Origin: Sistotremastrum niveocremeum HHB9708
Lineage: Eukaryota > Basidiomycota > Agaricomycetes > Sistotremastrales > Sistotremastraceae
Direction: 5' to 3'
Length of the DNA: 64,000 nucleotides
Assembly (NCBI GenBank): GCA_001630475.1
Contig: KV419399.1
Coordinates: forward strand, 1,021,599-1,085,598
The position numbers and the translations under genes are program-made. The notes under the pieces were generated by a model. It ran no database searches and was not told the DNA's origin. It saw only the letters and a program-made list of their open reading frames with translations. This document shows, piece by piece, positions 1 to 10,880 of the stretch. Numbering within the stretch: position 1 is the first letter of the stretch; every line of letters starts with the position of its first letter.

Positions 1-716
1 TCCCTTCTTTTTTTAGCAATATGAAGAGCGTCTCTCTTTCGATTTGAACCTCAATTATTCATCTAAGCTCGTTTCCTCCCCCAGCTCAGCTCGCGTCGGG
101 GTACTCGCCTCAATGAGTTTCCTGGCCGCTGATATATACTTCTACTTGCTCGTCCTTGTTGTGAAAGGGACGATGTCATCCAAGATCTCATCTATACGTA
201 TAGATTAGTTCGCGGCATTTTGCTTGTGCACCGTGCAGCGTAACATGCGCTATACTGTCTTCTCTTTTCACGATCAGATTTATTTCCTTTTCCTCTTTAT
301 GAGTTTTGGCGCAGCCAACCAAGACCCGCAGACCGCTTGAGAAACTTGGAATATACTGCGAATATCCCAAGGAAAGCGTAGGAGCAGAATCTAAATATAG
401 CTTTGCCAAGCGTGGGAGACCATTCCCGTAAATATATTTGCTCTTCCGAAAGCCGCTGATAAGCGCCCTCTGCTATCCACTAAGCGCCCAGCTCTCCTTC
501 GATCATTTCGATCATTCCATGCGGTCCCAGGCTACGCGTCGTCGAGTCAGAATTTCGGTCGCGGGAGCCGCAGTAGAGTCAAGAACGAGACACGCGTTTG
601 TGGGTCGGGTTGTATCCACTGCTACGCGTCGCTGCGTTATAGCAGCTAGTACTTATAGCATTTCCGAGGCTACGTTCTCCTCAAATCCAGTCTGAAGGGT
701 ACTGTACTTGGACGAC
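1..716. other. Upstream region of ABC transporter copy 1
   Basis: I see no convincing gene here. Open frames are short, overlap on both strands and carry no recognisable motif. The stretch is probably the 5' flank and promoter of the transporter beginning at 717. No clear TATA box or repeat was identified. Confidence 0.4.
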
Positions 717-3700
717 ATGGACTTTCAATCGATCGCGAGCTATATCCCGCCTATCTCAGCTTGTTTTTCTTTCGTCATCCTAGCCACACAATTCTGCATC
801 GCCCTCCGCCGTGTAAAACCTTCGTCGACTTCCGTGCTCGAGCAGGACTTCGACTATGGACCGGAATACGCTCAGAGCGTTCGCCGTAGCAAGATCTTAC
901 AGAGAGTACGATTCGTCTTGTGTCTTGTACTCGTCGTTCTATCGGTGTCGTTATTCGTTCTCGATCGAGAGTCCGTCGACATCTTCCTCTTGACATTCTT
1001 CGTACCTTCCTTTCCCGTTTTCATTCCGAATTGATCTAACCGATGACAGATCGACACCTCCTTCCTCTCCCTCCTCACATCCTCCGCATCCGCCTCGCAA
1101 ACCTGGTCATCCACCGCATCCGCACATCTAACCTCCCTCCATCTCATCGCATTCCTCACACTAACATCCATCGATATATCCCCTCTCGCCTACACCCATA
1201 CTTCCCATTCCTCTCCCTCCCAGTCCCTCGCAATCGTGGACTGGCTGAAATATACGCGCGTCGCTCTCCTCTTCCTCAGCGGTGTTCTTATCCCTCTTTT
1301 ACTTCCGCGGAGATATGTCCCTCTCGATCCCTCCGTTCGTCCTCCCCCATCCTACCTCATTTTCCTTCTGACTTACATTTCCTGGGAAAATATAGCATCC
1401 CCAGCCTCCCGCGTTGCATCAGATATCTTCGTACCTCTCCTTCGCATACTTCACATTCCTCGATCCTCTCGTATGGAAAGCTTTCAAGAACGAAAATAAG
1501 AATGGCAAAGGAAGAGAGGGTGAGAAAGGAGGGTTTGGATGGGATGATATTCCGAGGTTGGCGGAGGATGATAAGACTGAGTATCTTTCTAGGCATTCCT
1601 TTCATGTACGTCCTTCAACCACCTTTCGATGGTCGATCGCTGACTGAGTTGTATTTATTAGGTTTTGGATCCTGTGATGAGCGGACGTAAACGGAATTTC
1701 TCGTGGAGTTTGATTATATTATTCAGTATGTCCTTCTCATCTCTCGCCGCAATTGATTCATGATGAAGTATTATAGAAAAACAATATCTCATTATGACGG
1801 CTGTGACTCTTCTTCAAGTAGGCCTTCAATAACCCTGTCGCTCGCTCGCGATTTGTTAATCAAGCCCTAGGCAACTACAGATTTCGCATGGCCCCTCGCC
1901 ACAAACCGAATCCTCGCCTACCTCGAATCCCCTCCTCCCTCCTCCCCTTCTCAGGCTTCATCTCTGGTCGTCATAGGAGATCCCACGATTCGCAGTCAAG
2001 AGTCGAGCATAAGACCCTGGGTATGGATCCTCTGGCTTACTATCGGACCTATATTCGGCACGTTGCTCAATGAGATATATCTTTATTATCAAGTGCGTCT
2101 TCTTGTCTTCACCTCATGCCTATTGTTTGATTCCTGATCCTGGGGATTTTTTCTCTGTTCGTAGACTGTGGTATTTGCAAAGACGCAAGCGCTAATTACG
2201 CAATTATTACTCGTTCATTCTCTCCGCGTGCGATTGAACACGACTAGCGCATCAAGCTCAACGTCCGACAGCGAGGTTCAAGCAAGCCCCGAAGCATCCT
2301 CGACGAATACGAATACGGATGCCAGGAAGAAGAGGGCATCGGAAGAGAAGAAAGCGTCCGAAGAGAAAGAAGACTACATAGGAAAGATCAATAATCTCAT
2401 GACAGGCGACGTCGATCTATTAATCACGTTTCAAGAATGGATGAGACCTGGTACGTCCCCCCCTCTCCCCTCCCCTCTCTCCTTCTTTTTCATCCTCCGC
2501 TTATATGCATTGGATTGAAGTGATTTTGGTGATTCATGCGATGATGTGTATGTTAATATTGTATTTCATCCTCGGATGGAGGTAAGTCATCCTTCAATCG
2601 GATTTTGATCGATGTAAATATTAATGATACTGTATAGTGCATTAGTGGGATTGGCAACTATGCTCCTCTGCCTCCCCCTCCCCGGCTATCTTGGCACGAA
2701 AATCTTGATCGTACAAGAAGGGAGAATGAAAAAGGCCGATTCGAGGATCGCTGCCGTCACTCAGAGTGTGTCCTTCTTTATTATATTATTAATTTTTGGA
2801 CGATGTTGATGGGATTGGGAATATTATTAATGTAGTGATGAATGTTATACGGATGGTCAAATTGTTTGCTTGGGAGCGAAAAGTGGAAGGGAGGATATAC
2901 GATAAACGACAAGGTTCGCTCCTCCCCCTCCTCCCCCTCTTCCCTCTCTTCCCCTCTCTTGCTTGTTGCGTAAGGCTAATTGAGGTGGATTAGAGGAACT
3001 GCGGGAGATATTCCGGAATGTTGTTTTGGATTGTATCAGTATAATGGCCAAGTACGTTTCCTCCCTCCATTCCTCGGATCGAACCTTGCTGAAGGATGTG
3101 TCATGGGGAATAGTGTGTTTATTCCGATGGCGACGAAGGTTGTTACTTATGCTGTCTACGTACGTTCATAACCCAATTCGTGACGTTGGTTGTCGGCTTA
3201 TTGTGCAATGATAGACTTTGGTGATGGGTGAAGATTTGATCGGTATGTAAACGTGTTATGAGACGGATAGTATGCTAACGGGATATCCTAGCCTCGAAAG
3301 TGTTTTCATCGCTCGTGGTACGTTCCTCCTAAATAACTCACAGAATCGCACTCAAGTTGACTGACCTGTGATAGTTATTCAATATACTCGATCATGATAT
3401 GCACACCATGTTTTGGATAATAACGGGTATCCTCCGAGGTCCATTCTCATTTCCATCACTCGTACTCTTCCGCTGACTTTTTGTTTATTTTTTATATAGG
3501 AAAGGTATCCCTTGATCGTGTCGGAGAATTCTTGAATAGTGTACGTCTGAGTTCAGAATTTGATCAGTTTTGGTAATGAGACTGATGTTTTGTATAGGGA
3601 GAACTATTGGATTCGAATCTCCCAGTTGTCTCGGCAACGGATCACTCGGTATTAGACTCGGAAGTGATAATACGTGACGCGATATTCCGCTGGGACAAAT

Positions 3701-6700
3701 GCAACTCCACCAGCGGAATAACAACTCCCACCACCACCACCACCACCACCACCACTCCCATCCCAAACCCCCGATCTCATCAAAAATTCACCCTCCGCAT
3801 CCCGCACACCCTCTCATTCCCCTCCTCCTCCAAAACACTAATCTACGGCCCCACAGCATCAGGAAAGACATCTCTTTTGATGGCTCTGCTCGGGGAGATG
3901 TATTTCTCTCCCTCCTCTTCGAAAGGATGCTACTGTCTCCCGAGAGACGAGGATGGGGGTGGGGTGGCGTATGCTGCGCAGGAGAGCTGGGTTCTCAACG
4001 ACACAATCCGCGTGAGCATTTTCCTCCTTCAACTTCGACTTTCGACTTGGTTGCTTCGGACTTTCGAATGTTACCATATTGAGGTGATCGGATATCGGAT
4101 GCTGACGTAAATATCTGTTTTAGGAAAATATACTTTTTGGAGAAGAGTACGATGAAGAGCGATTTGAGAGGGTAATTTGGGAGACTGGGCTCAGACAGGA
4201 TTTGGATGGGTTTGAAGGGGGTGATATGACCGAGGTTGGAGAGCGGGGAATAACCTTGAGGTGAGTCCTTGTTTCAAGCGTCGTGGATGTGCTTATGTAA
4301 GCGATGTCGTTTCTTCTCGCTTTCCCCTCCTCTAGCTTAGAGGGGGTTTTGTTGGACGATGATCGTGGACGTGCCTGGCCAATCGCCTTTTATGGGATTG
4401 GATTCCCACCCTCTGTTCTCCTCTCTCCCGCTAAGGATCTGTATTCCCACGTCTCTCCGAAATTTGTCCGCGTGCTTGTCTTCCGTATTCCACGTATGCC
4501 GTTGCAAAATGCATTCTCTTATCATTCTTGGTGCTACGATTGCTTTTCATCGCCCTCTGTCTGTCCGGCTCTGTCGCCAGGTCATCTGACACCGCTCTCG
4601 CTGAGCGTGCAGACAAGCCCTCGGCGAGTTTGCACCTGTATTCGAGTTCTTTCGTTATCATAAACGACGTACGAATGACGATTTTTGATTCATGGCACAA
4701 TCCCATCACATTCCTGTTGCTAGATACTAGCACCTGAATCACGTTGGCGAGCTATGTACTGCTGTTATGGAACATATTGGATTTGGTCACTGCGCAACTG
4801 GCTCTGGTTCACACTGCGATGCTTGCTCCGGTTCCGTGTCCTTGCTAGCTCAAAAGGCATTGCTCCTCTTTTGTTGTTCTGCTTATACTGTCCTGTCATT
4901 CTGCTCAACGTTCACCGACTAGCGCTGCTTCCCTCCGAGTGACTTGATACAGTAGTTGCTTCGCTGACTCTGTCTGTGGATGTCAATCGCCAAGGAATCT
5001 ATAATTCCTTGGCCGGCGAATATCAACTATTTCTTCATGTCGTCTTTGAGTGCTCGCGCTCCCGACGGGCATGTCACCGACCGCCGTCTTTTCTTTGATG
5101 CTGATAATGGCAATCAGCTTATTACTTTAATTTTGGCCCCAAAGTTGTTGCTTGCTTAGCCAAGTGCTTAGTCGCTGATCATTGTTCTTGTCATGATAGA
5201 ACCTGGTGCTAGTGGAATGGATACCGCGGATAGCATACTCGTAGGATAGAATATTTGAACAATAGATTCACGATGTCCGAGGACGAGAGTGGATGCACGA
5301 TTCAAAGAGGAGGGGACTTAGGCGCGCAAGCACCGCTACCATCCCTGTACAGCGGCGGTCAAAAAGCCCGCATCACACTTGCCCGAGCTCTCTATTCACG
5401 CGCCTCCATCCTCCTCCTAGACGACGTCCTCTCCGCGCTCGACGTACACACCACTCAATGGGTTGCTCGGAATTGTCTAGGTGGAGATCTACTCAAAGGG
5501 CGGACGGTGTTGCTTGTTACTAATAATGTTGCGCTTTGTGAACCGTTTGCGAATTATGTGGTGGGGATTGAGGATGGGAGAGTTCGAAGATTGATGACGG
5601 CTGGGAGTGTGTTGGGGGATGGGGTGGTGAAGGAGAGTAGAGAGGCTTTGGAGGAGATAGAGAGGAAGGAGGACGGGTGGATTGATAAACCGAATGATGG
5701 ATTGTTGAAAGGAGATGAAGCAGAGAACTTGAAGAAAGTAGATGGGAAGTTGATCGTTGCGGAAGAGATGGCTGAAGGTCATCTAAGTTGGGCAGCGGGT
5801 ACGTCCAATTCTTCTATAAAAATCTTTTGCCTTGCTTATTCGTTGATATCCAAAAGCTCGACTATGGTTCATCCACCTTGGAGGCCCTCTTTTCTTCACA
5901 TTCGTCGCTGTCATGCTCCTCTTACAATCTGTCTTCGGCCTCGGCGGGAATTGGTTCCTGGGATGGTGGTCGAGTCAATACGTAGACCCACCACCTGACG
6001 GAGTTCCAAGCGGATTGTAAGACCTTTCGATATTGACTTCTCGGATATTTACTGAGAGTTTTGATAGGTATCTTGGTATCTACACCGTCATTGCTGTTCT
6101 TGATATCAGCATTTTGATCGTCAACTTTGCGTACTTTGAGATTGGGGGAATCCGAGCTTCGCGATCTCTTCATCAGAATCTCATCAAATCAGTTCTTTCC
6201 GCAACGCTAAGGTAGGCGATCGGCCTTGCATCATTCTTCCGATCCTATCAACACGTCGCAGATGGCTTGACACGGTTCCCATATCTCGCGTCATAGCCCG
6301 CTGCTCCCAAGACTTCCAAATAATCGACGGCATCCTACCCAACAATGCATTCATAGTCTTCTGGGAATCAACACGACTAACAACATACTTTATCACCATC
6401 GTCGTATCAGCCGGATACGTCACTCTCGTTCCGGGTGTTATTGTGATAGCACTCGGATTGACTTTTGGTCAGATTTATATCAAGGCGCAGTTGCCTTTGA
6501 AGAGGATGAGATCGAATGCTAGGAGTCCTGTGCTGAGTCATGTTGGTGCTGCTCTTCATGGATTAGGTGCGATGGTTTATGCTTCCTTTGATTTTTGATA
6601 CTGAGTGTGTATTCGCAGTATCTATACGAGCTTATGGAGCTCAGGCATCTGTGCTGAAGGAATCTTTCGCGCGGATTGATCAGTACACGCATGTGAGCAG

Positions 6701-8038
6701 GACGTACATGAACCTCAATCGGTGAGCTACCCCTATCAGAGCGCTCCGGCTCGTGGTCTAATCGTGGATCATATAGGTGGATCGGTATAAGGACCAAGAC
6801 ACTCGGAAGCTTGTTCACCGGAGCGGTCGCTGCGTATCTCGTATACGGAAGAGATCTATCCTCAGGACGAGTCGGATTTACCTTATCACTTATCGCTGCT
6901 TGGACGGATATGCTTCTTAGCTGGATACGGGAGTTCAATGATCTGGAAGTTCAAGGGAATAGGTACCTTTTCTCCCTTCTCACCTTATCCTGTGTTTATT
7001 AATATTGTCGGTGCAGTATCGAAAGGATCAAAGACTTCCTCGATATCGATCATGAACCTGAACCGACCGAAGAAGGGAAAGTCGCCGCTTATTGGCCTGC
7101 GAGCGGAGAGTTGCGCGTGGAGAACCTTTCTGCGAGATATTCTGCCGACGGACCACTCGTACTCAAGAACATTTCTTTCTCACTGAAATCCGGTCAACGT
7201 ATGGGAATTGGTGAGTCATTCGAAATCGGAGAAAGTCGAAAAGAATGCTTACATCAGCCCACGTGGCAGTCGGACGGACGGGTGCTGGTAAATCCTCAAT
7301 GGCGCTCGCTCTTCTTCGAGCCATCCCAACCACGGGCAGCATCCTCTACGACAGCATCGACACATCCAAAATCAATCTCGACATCCTCCGAAGCAACATA
7401 ACAATCATCCCTCAACACCCCGAATTGCTCGTCGGGAATATCCGAGAGAATCTAGATCCGTTCGGTGAACATGAAGATGCTACTTTGAACGATGCATTAC
7501 GTGCTGCGGGATTGTATTCTATTCAGGGTGATGAGTTTGGTGGGAAGATTGGGCTGGATACGGATGTTTCGAATGGGGGGTCGAATTTTTCGCAAGGGCA
7601 GAAACAGATTCTCGCACTTGCCCGGGCAATCTTGAGGAGGAGTAAGATTGTTATTCTGGATGAAGCGACTGCAGCGATAGGTACTGGCACTCTCCCTATA
7701 TATAAAAGCATACTGACGTTGTCATGTAGATCATCAAACAGATCACGCGATTCAAGAGTCGCTCAGAACCGAATTCAAGGATGCTACGGTGATCACCGTG
7801 GCTCATCGTCTTCAAACGATCATGAATTCCGATCGAATCGTACGTCATCATCTTTATGACTCTGAGTTCTGGCCGTAACAATCTTTTATAGATGGTTCTT
7901 GATAAAGGCGAAGTTGTCGAGTTTGACAGTCCATCGACTTTGTTGTGCCGGAATGGTGGCTTCTTCAAGTCACTGGTTAATGAAAGTCCGGATAGAGAAG
8001 AGCTTTGTCGTGCCGCTAAAGTTCCCCTTCTGACATAA
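717..8038 (+). CDS. ABCC/MRP-type ABC transporter, copy 1
   Basis: Full-length ABC exporter of the ABCC (MRP/YOR1/YBT1-like) type, expected to move amphipathic or conjugated compounds across the plasma or vacuolar membrane using ATP. I chose ATG 717 because it gives an N terminus like that of copy 3. Many exons are joined by short introns. N-terminal membrane helices (TMD0-like) are followed by TMD1, then NBD1 with Walker [10 protein letters not shown] near 3850, a split signature SGGQKAR (intron 4262-5350) and Walker [16 protein letters not shown]2 and NBD2 follow, with [24 protein letters not shown] and VAHRL. The gene ends at TAA 8036-8038. NBD1 has a D at the catalytic-carboxylate position, as in many ABCC proteins, and its H-loop reads VTNN, where copy 2 has VTHN. 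NBD2 keeps all key residues, so ATP hydrolysis is probably asymmetric. Substrate unknown. Exon borders are approximate. Confidence 0.9.
4262..5350 (+). other. Expanded intron inside ABC copy 1
   Basis: The intron interrupts the NBD1 signature (ACC TTG AG | C GGC GGT, giving TLSGGQ). It has a GTGAGT donor and a TACAG acceptor. The same position in copy 2 (minus strand, near 49,497-49,552) holds an intron of only about 57 bp. The extra kilobase has no meaningful reading frame. It contains a small palindrome near 5010-5032 (CCAAGGAAT, 5-nt spacer, ATTCCTTGG). I found no clear terminal repeats or target duplication, so the nature of the inserted DNA is unknown. Confidence 0.65.
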
Positions 8039-8429
8039 GGCGCACCCACACATATAACCGTGAGCGAATGATCGGGATTTCAGAATCACGTTAAAACCCA
8101 GAAATATTCCTGTAATACTATTACCACGTTAATGGGAAGTTGAGAGTAGAATCAATCTCAAGCTTCTGTGTGATTCAATCTGTTGCTCAAATTGACGGCC
8201 CTGCACTACGATTCGGAGTTTTCCTCATGTACTGTCAAGAGTAATCACATGTAAATGTAGATGTCGTCAACCTCGAGTACGGGCACCGAGGAGATCATGT
8301 GTTTTTCCGTCGTCGTTGTACTAGTATGTATGTTCGTCGGAAAGTCCCTCCGTATACCGTACGGGATACCTGAGCATACTCTGCCATCGTGCTGCATCCT
8401 CGCGTCTGCCAAGCCGTCTGAGTATTGGG
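8039..8429. other. 3' flank of ABC copy 1, no gene seen
   Basis: Short, AT-leaning sequence after the transporter stop. It probably holds the 3' UTR and polyadenylation signals. I see no supported gene. Confidence 0.4.
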
Positions 8430-9052
8430 GAGTACTCCCAAGGGGTACCGACCGGCAAAGTCCGGCACATCGACTAGGGGGTGGGGTGGTCCCAGAGTTG
8501 GCCTTACAGAAAATTCCGACCTGCGGAATTTTCAAAGTTTTGAAGCCTCAAAGTCATATTTAGAGCAGTTTATCGTCTCGAGTGGCCTTCAGGCAGTCAT
8601 TGCAAGGCCGGGATTCCTTTTTATTCCTTGAAACCAAAGTAAATTAATATATTTATTATTTTTACGCTTATATCCGGTTATCGCCGCGACCTTTCGAAGT
8701 GCTGTGTATTCCAAAGAAACTTTGGCTGTACCTTTTGATTGACTCATCACAGACATTTTATGAACTTAATGATCCTCCGTGTCCTTATTAGAAAGAAATC
8801 AGCCATCAACAGCGCTTGATATGTACAAACATTATTATTTTTCTTTCATTGAGCTCGGCAATAAGACAGAGCTGACCTCGGAATTGGTGTCAAAGTGAAA
8901 ATTTGATGACAAAACCATTATTTATATTAATTTATACGATGCCTACTACTATATAAGGGTATGTTGGGGGGTGGGGTGGGTCAAACAGCGGTCTTATTGC
9001 ACGATCGGAGTCGCTGTGCCGGATAATTCCGTTCGGTACCCCTTGAGTACTC
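8430..9052. mobile_element. Non-autonomous element with inverted repeats
   Basis: The left end at 8430-8488 (GAGTACTCCCAAGGGGTACC and onward) matches the reverse complement of the right end at about 8998-9052 (GAGTACTCAAGGGGTACCGA and onward) over roughly 45 bp at about 80% identity. The 620-bp interior has no credible coding frame. I could not find a matching flanking duplication, so the superfamily is undetermined and the boundaries may be off by several bases. Confidence 0.5.
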
Positions 9053-9177
9053 CTGTACAATCGTGTGCGTTCGAACGTCAAGACTACCAAACACGGTCCA
9101 AAGACGACGAACGAGATTGGAACCCAATTCGATCGTTTTCTCGGTCACACATCAGGAAACGGCCCTTGGAAATCGAA

Positions 9178-9375
9178 GTCGCTATGTAGATGTGAAGGGT
9201 CGAGAGAGATTTGATAGTTCGACCATAGTTTCTTGTAGCGCTATGAAATTTTGTTCGAGCCCACAGAGTCCCATAGCATTCCCATAGCCGACCCATAGCA
9301 AGTCCATAGCACCATCAGCCCGGAAACCGCTGATAGATCCGCATAGCTTCCGGGTAGCGACGCATAGGAAATTGG
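9178..9375. repeat. CATAGC-rich array (left)
   Basis: Contains repeated CCATAGC and CATAGC words, for example around 9270-9310, plus the word TCGCTATGTAG near 9178. An array with the complementary words GCTATGG and CTACATAGCGA lies at 28,095-28,235. The pair may be the subterminal repeats of one mobile element. The interpretation is inferred; the repeated words are directly visible. Confidence 0.45.
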
Positions 9376-9864
9376 CGATTCCAAGCAAATTGAAGGTTTT
9401 GAGGCTCTTGGAGGTATTGGGTTGTCAATGGACAATGCATCTGGGGAAGAGCATAACATTTACTAAACTGTCATGCGGACAATGTACATGACTACATTTC
9501 TACGATAAAATTACGATTATTGAGTATGTTGGGCTTTCATATTCTCGGAACAGCACGTCGACGATAGAATCTAGGCTAATATGAGCCTGGGATGCAAGAC
9601 GAACTCAAATTTCATGCGGATGCCAGGCGTGATCAATAGAGAGACTTGTATTAACGGCTGCCAGTGAAGATTTTGAAGAACATGAGTTGGTTGAACTTGG
9701 TTCAACCCGTGAGCGCGTTATCCTATGGCGGGTTGGCAAGATGCTGGATGTCAACGAAAGATTTCGACAGCTTTTGTAGACGATGTGTTGTTGACAGCTA
9801 TTCACTGATGTCGGTGCACTGATTCGCTGTGGGGCGTGAGCGTGAAAAAAACTGCTAAGTCAAA
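9376..9864. other. Region without a recognised gene
   Basis: Nothing convincing is seen here apart from a short imperfect palindrome near 9690-9706 (GTTGGTTGAAC... GGTTCAAC). It may be the 5' flank of the small frame starting at 9865. Confidence 0.3.
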
Positions 9865-10043
9865 ATGGCGCGATTCCGCCTTCGAACTCCGACGACATCC
9901 TTGCTCTCGTCTTTCATCCAAGCCAACGCTCTAGCTGCACTTACCCGCTTCCCGTTCTCGCACTCCATCTATATCGAGATCATCTTCAATGTCTACCATC
10001 CATTCGCTGTCTCTTATACCTCGCTCAGACCCGCAGCCCACCT
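9865..10043 (+). pseudogene. Possible host gene 5' part interrupted by the 17.5-kb element
   Basis: ATG 9865 has a good fungal context (CAAAATGGCG) and opens a frame of about 60 codons that runs into the left terminal repeat at 10,044. If the element and one ACCT copy are removed, the left flank joins the sequence starting at 27,504. A plausible intron (GT at about 9991, AG at about 10,029) would then keep the frame open through about 27,561. The protein is not recognised. Calling this one broken host gene is inference. It could also be a chance frame. Confidence 0.3.
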
Positions 10044-10073
10044 GTATGGCAAGCCGATGGTAAATTAAATACA
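10044..10073. repeat. Left terminal inverted repeat of the 17.5-kb element
   Basis: Starts GTATGGCAAGCCGATGGTAA and pairs with 27,470-27,499, with a single A/T difference at position 14. ACCT sits just outside at 10,040-10,043. Confidence 0.8.
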
Positions 10074-10089
10074 CGTCGGAATTTCAGTA

Positions 10090-10378
10090 CAACAGGTTGA
10101 CGGGTTACATAAAAAGTTACAGGTTGACACTATCACAGGTTGACAGGTTGAATATCAGGTACAGGTCAAAAATTTTACAGGTTGACAGGTCCAACAGGTT
10201 ACGAAATTGACGGGTTGACAGGTTCAAGATAGCCAACAGGTTCACACAACAACAGGTGAACAGGTCAAAAACAAATGACAGGTTGAGCATCAACAGGTAC
10301 ACAGGTTCAAAATACGACAGGTTGTGAGGAATGACAGGTTCACATGTCAACAGGTTGCGGGAATGACAGGTTCAGTTC
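10090..10378. repeat. Left subterminal ACAGGT array
   Basis: About 19 copies of ACAGGT (mostly ACAGGTT followed by GAC, CA or GA), plus ACGGGTT variants, at irregular 10-25-bp spacing. The right end of the element carries the complementary words. Such arrays are typical binding sites for a transposase near element ends; that function is inferred. Confidence 0.75.
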
Positions 10379-10623
10379 AATGGGGAACAAGCTAACACAT
10401 TTCGGAAAGTAGCCATGGATCTCACACTTGATTCCGCTGCCGCATAATCAGTACATATATCATTTGAATCTATCTTGATGATGTCGACGCGAACCGAGGC
10501 GAGACGAGATTCAATCGAACTCATGATGTCACATATCAGACTCATCAACACGTCATCGAGCTTATCGGACTTCCGTTTCATGATCCTCCGATGAGCCCGA
10601 TAGAGTATCCAGATGAGATTCAT
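10372..10623 (-). CDS. Small hypothetical protein next to the left array
   Basis: An 83-codon frame starting at ATG 10,623. The predicted product is charged and helical looking (RRIMKRKSDKLDDVLM, then SLICDIMSSIESRLASVRVD). Its end runs into the ACAGGT array. There is no recognisable domain and no supporting neighbour, so it may be an exon fragment or a chance frame. Confidence 0.3.
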   Translation of the reverse strand: MNLIWILYRAHRRIMKRKSDKLDDVLMSLICDIMSSIESRLASVRVDIIKIDSNDICTDYAAAESSVRSMATFRNVLACSPLN

Positions 10624-10880
10624 CTACGATTGGCCCCACCACAATCAAGATCTTAGCTCCAGGAACTGATCGGAAACACCATCGAATGAGAAATCAGAGG
10701 GTTACGCTTATTTCAATGCTTACAATGATAACGCCGCCAGGGGCACGGCTCGCGGCTCGGCTCGGCTCGCCCAGTATGAAATTTAGCCAGTCTAACGAAA
10801 AATCCTTTCCCCAAGTCATCGCACTTCTCCTCGTCTGTACTCTCCAAGATCCAACCCTTGTCATTTGACACTTTACTACA

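Noticed and set aside
1043-1690. A 215-codon plus-strand frame at the start of ABC copy 1
   Set aside because: It is out of frame with the transporter exons. The in-frame reading matches copy 3 ([13 protein letters not shown]), so this frame is a shadow.
4304-4663. A 119-codon frame inside the long ABC copy 1 intron
   Set aside because: No motif, several overlapping frames on both strands and no start context. More likely chance.
10090-10378. ACAGGTT array as a CRISPR-like repeat
   Set aside because: Spacing is irregular, repeat words are only 6-7 bp and variable, the host is a eukaryote and the other element end carries the mirror array. It fits subterminal transposase sites.
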